A stretch of DNA of 11,760 nucleotides, from the NCBI GenBank assembly GCA_014084085.1, contig NPFB01000229.1:45850-57609 (forward strand). Reading direction: 5' to 3'. Positions 8,621 to 11,760 of this stretch are shown here, piece by piece. The number at the start of each line of letters is the position of its first letter. Positions within the stretch are counted from its first letter, which is position 1. Source of the stretch: Hondaea fermentalgiana. Lineage: Eukaryota; Sar; Bigyra; Thraustochytrida; Thraustochytriidae. Below the pieces are notes generated by a model. That model was not told the origin of the DNA and searched no databases. It worked only from the letters and a program-made list of their open reading frames with translations. The translations under genes and the position numbers were made by a program.

Positions 8621-9061
8621 CTGACTGATTGCACAGCTTGCAAAAGTCGTTTGATGCTCAAACTGACTGATTGCACAGCTTGCAAAAGTCGTTTGATGCT
8701 CAAACTGACTGACTGCCTAGTTTGCAAAAGTCGTTTGATGCTCAAACTGACTGATTGCACAACTTGCAAAAGTCGTTTGATGCTCAAACTGACTGATTGC
8801 ACAACTTGCAAAAGTCGTTTGATGCTCAAACTGACTGATTGCACAACTTGCAAAAGTCGTTTGATGCTCAAACTGACTGATTGCACAACTTGCAAAAGTC
8901 GTTTGATGCTCAAACTGACTGATTGCACAACTTGCAAAAGTCGTTTGATGCTCATACTGACTGATTGCCTAGTTTGCAAAAGTCGTTTGATGCTCAAACT
9001 GACTGATTGCTTAGTTTGCAAAAGTCGTTTGATACTCACACTGACTGATTGCACAACTTGC
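8621..9061. repeat. 42-bp minisatellite, 10.5 copies
   Basis: Ten complete 42-bp units and one half unit are arranged head to tail without spacers. Units are nearly identical. Three variants differ mainly at positions 13-18 of the unit: ACAGCT (units 1-2), ACAACT (units 4-8 and the final half) and CTAGTT or CTTAGTT-like (units 3, 9, 10). Each unit contains GTTTGA-TGC-TCAAAC, a perfect 6-bp inverted repeat, except in units 8 and 10. Most also contain TTGCA-CAACT-TGCAA, a 5-bp inverted repeat. On the plus strand one frame reads LTDCTTCKSRLMLK repeatedly, from an ATG inside unit 1 (8654) to a stop at 9068-9070. On the minus strand a frame reads QSVSLSIKRLLQVV. Neither frame has a good start outside the repeat, so I regard the array as non-coding, with reservation. 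Confidence 0.95.
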
Positions 9062-9101
9062 TTAAATTGAGGCTTGTTCTTCTTTCTATTCTGTCAAATT
9101 T

Positions 9102-9107
9102 TTTATT
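9102..9107 (-). terminator. Poly(A) signal AATAAA for the Dbp2-like gene
   Basis: On the minus strand AATAAA occurs 67 bases beyond the stop codon, in the A-rich context GAAATAAAAAATTT. Expected cleavage, 10-30 bases further on, would be at about 9072-9092. This falls just before the minisatellite as read from this gene. Confidence 0.65.
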
Positions 9108-9173
9108 TCATCCAAAAAATCTCCGAGACGACACACAACTTGAACTCATTTGTCGTTTTAGAATTTACCCAGC

Positions 9174-11760
<2,587 letters not shown>

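Noticed and set aside
8485..9054. 189-codon minus-strand open frame with QSVSLSIKRLLQVV repeats
   Set aside because: It starts at GTG, not ATG, and is made of minisatellite units. The non-repeat tail after the array shows no recognisable domain.
8621..9061. CRISPR-like array
   Set aside because: The units are contiguous with no unique spacers, no cas genes are present, and the DNA is eukaryotic. It is a minisatellite.

Overview
The window is nuclear DNA of a gene-dense eukaryote, most likely a single-celled protist. Two genes are interrupted by spliceosomal introns with GT...AG ends and a matching ACTAAC branch-point sequence. Start codons lie in eukaryotic contexts, AATAAA poly(A) signals follow two genes, and two genes encode eukaryotic spliceosome/mRNP RNA helicases. 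GC-rich codons, few short introns and short intergenic gaps would suit a stramenopile such as a thraustochytrid. That placement is inference only, because no taxon-specific marker is visible.

Layout from left to right. Positions 1-1506 hold no convincing gene: they are GC-rich, rich in simple repeats, and contain one short coding-like stretch on the minus strand. Positions 1507-2454 (minus) hold a two-exon gene for a 275-residue multi-pass membrane protein resembling TspO/MBR. A gap of about 500 bp, likely a shared divergent promoter, separates it from 2953-6819 (plus), a single-exon 1288-residue Prp5/DDX46 helicase. This protein has an RS-like N-terminus, a DPLD motif, a complete DEAD-box core and the family's C-terminal domain ending in RYKVL. 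Positions 7347-8075 (plus) encode a 242-residue protein with a mitochondrial-type presequence and two membrane segments, of unknown family. Positions 8621-9061 are a 42-bp minisatellite of 10.5 copies, lying between two convergent poly(A) signals. Positions 9174-11760 (minus) are a Dbp2/DDX5-type DEAD-box helicase whose 5' end runs off the window. Its upstream exon is recognisable at 11652-11759, separated from the rest by a 1134-nt intron.

Prp5/DDX46 acts in early spliceosome assembly (U2 snRNP and branch-site recognition), and Dbp2/DDX5 acts in mRNP remodelling. Both are nuclear RNA helicases, but nothing in the sequence shows co-regulation. The points most worth a second look are the long Dbp2 intron, whose retention would give a stop codon at once; the minisatellite, whose every unit carries two small inverted repeats between convergent gene ends; the altered motif Ia in Prp5; and the unusual length of the TspO-like protein.
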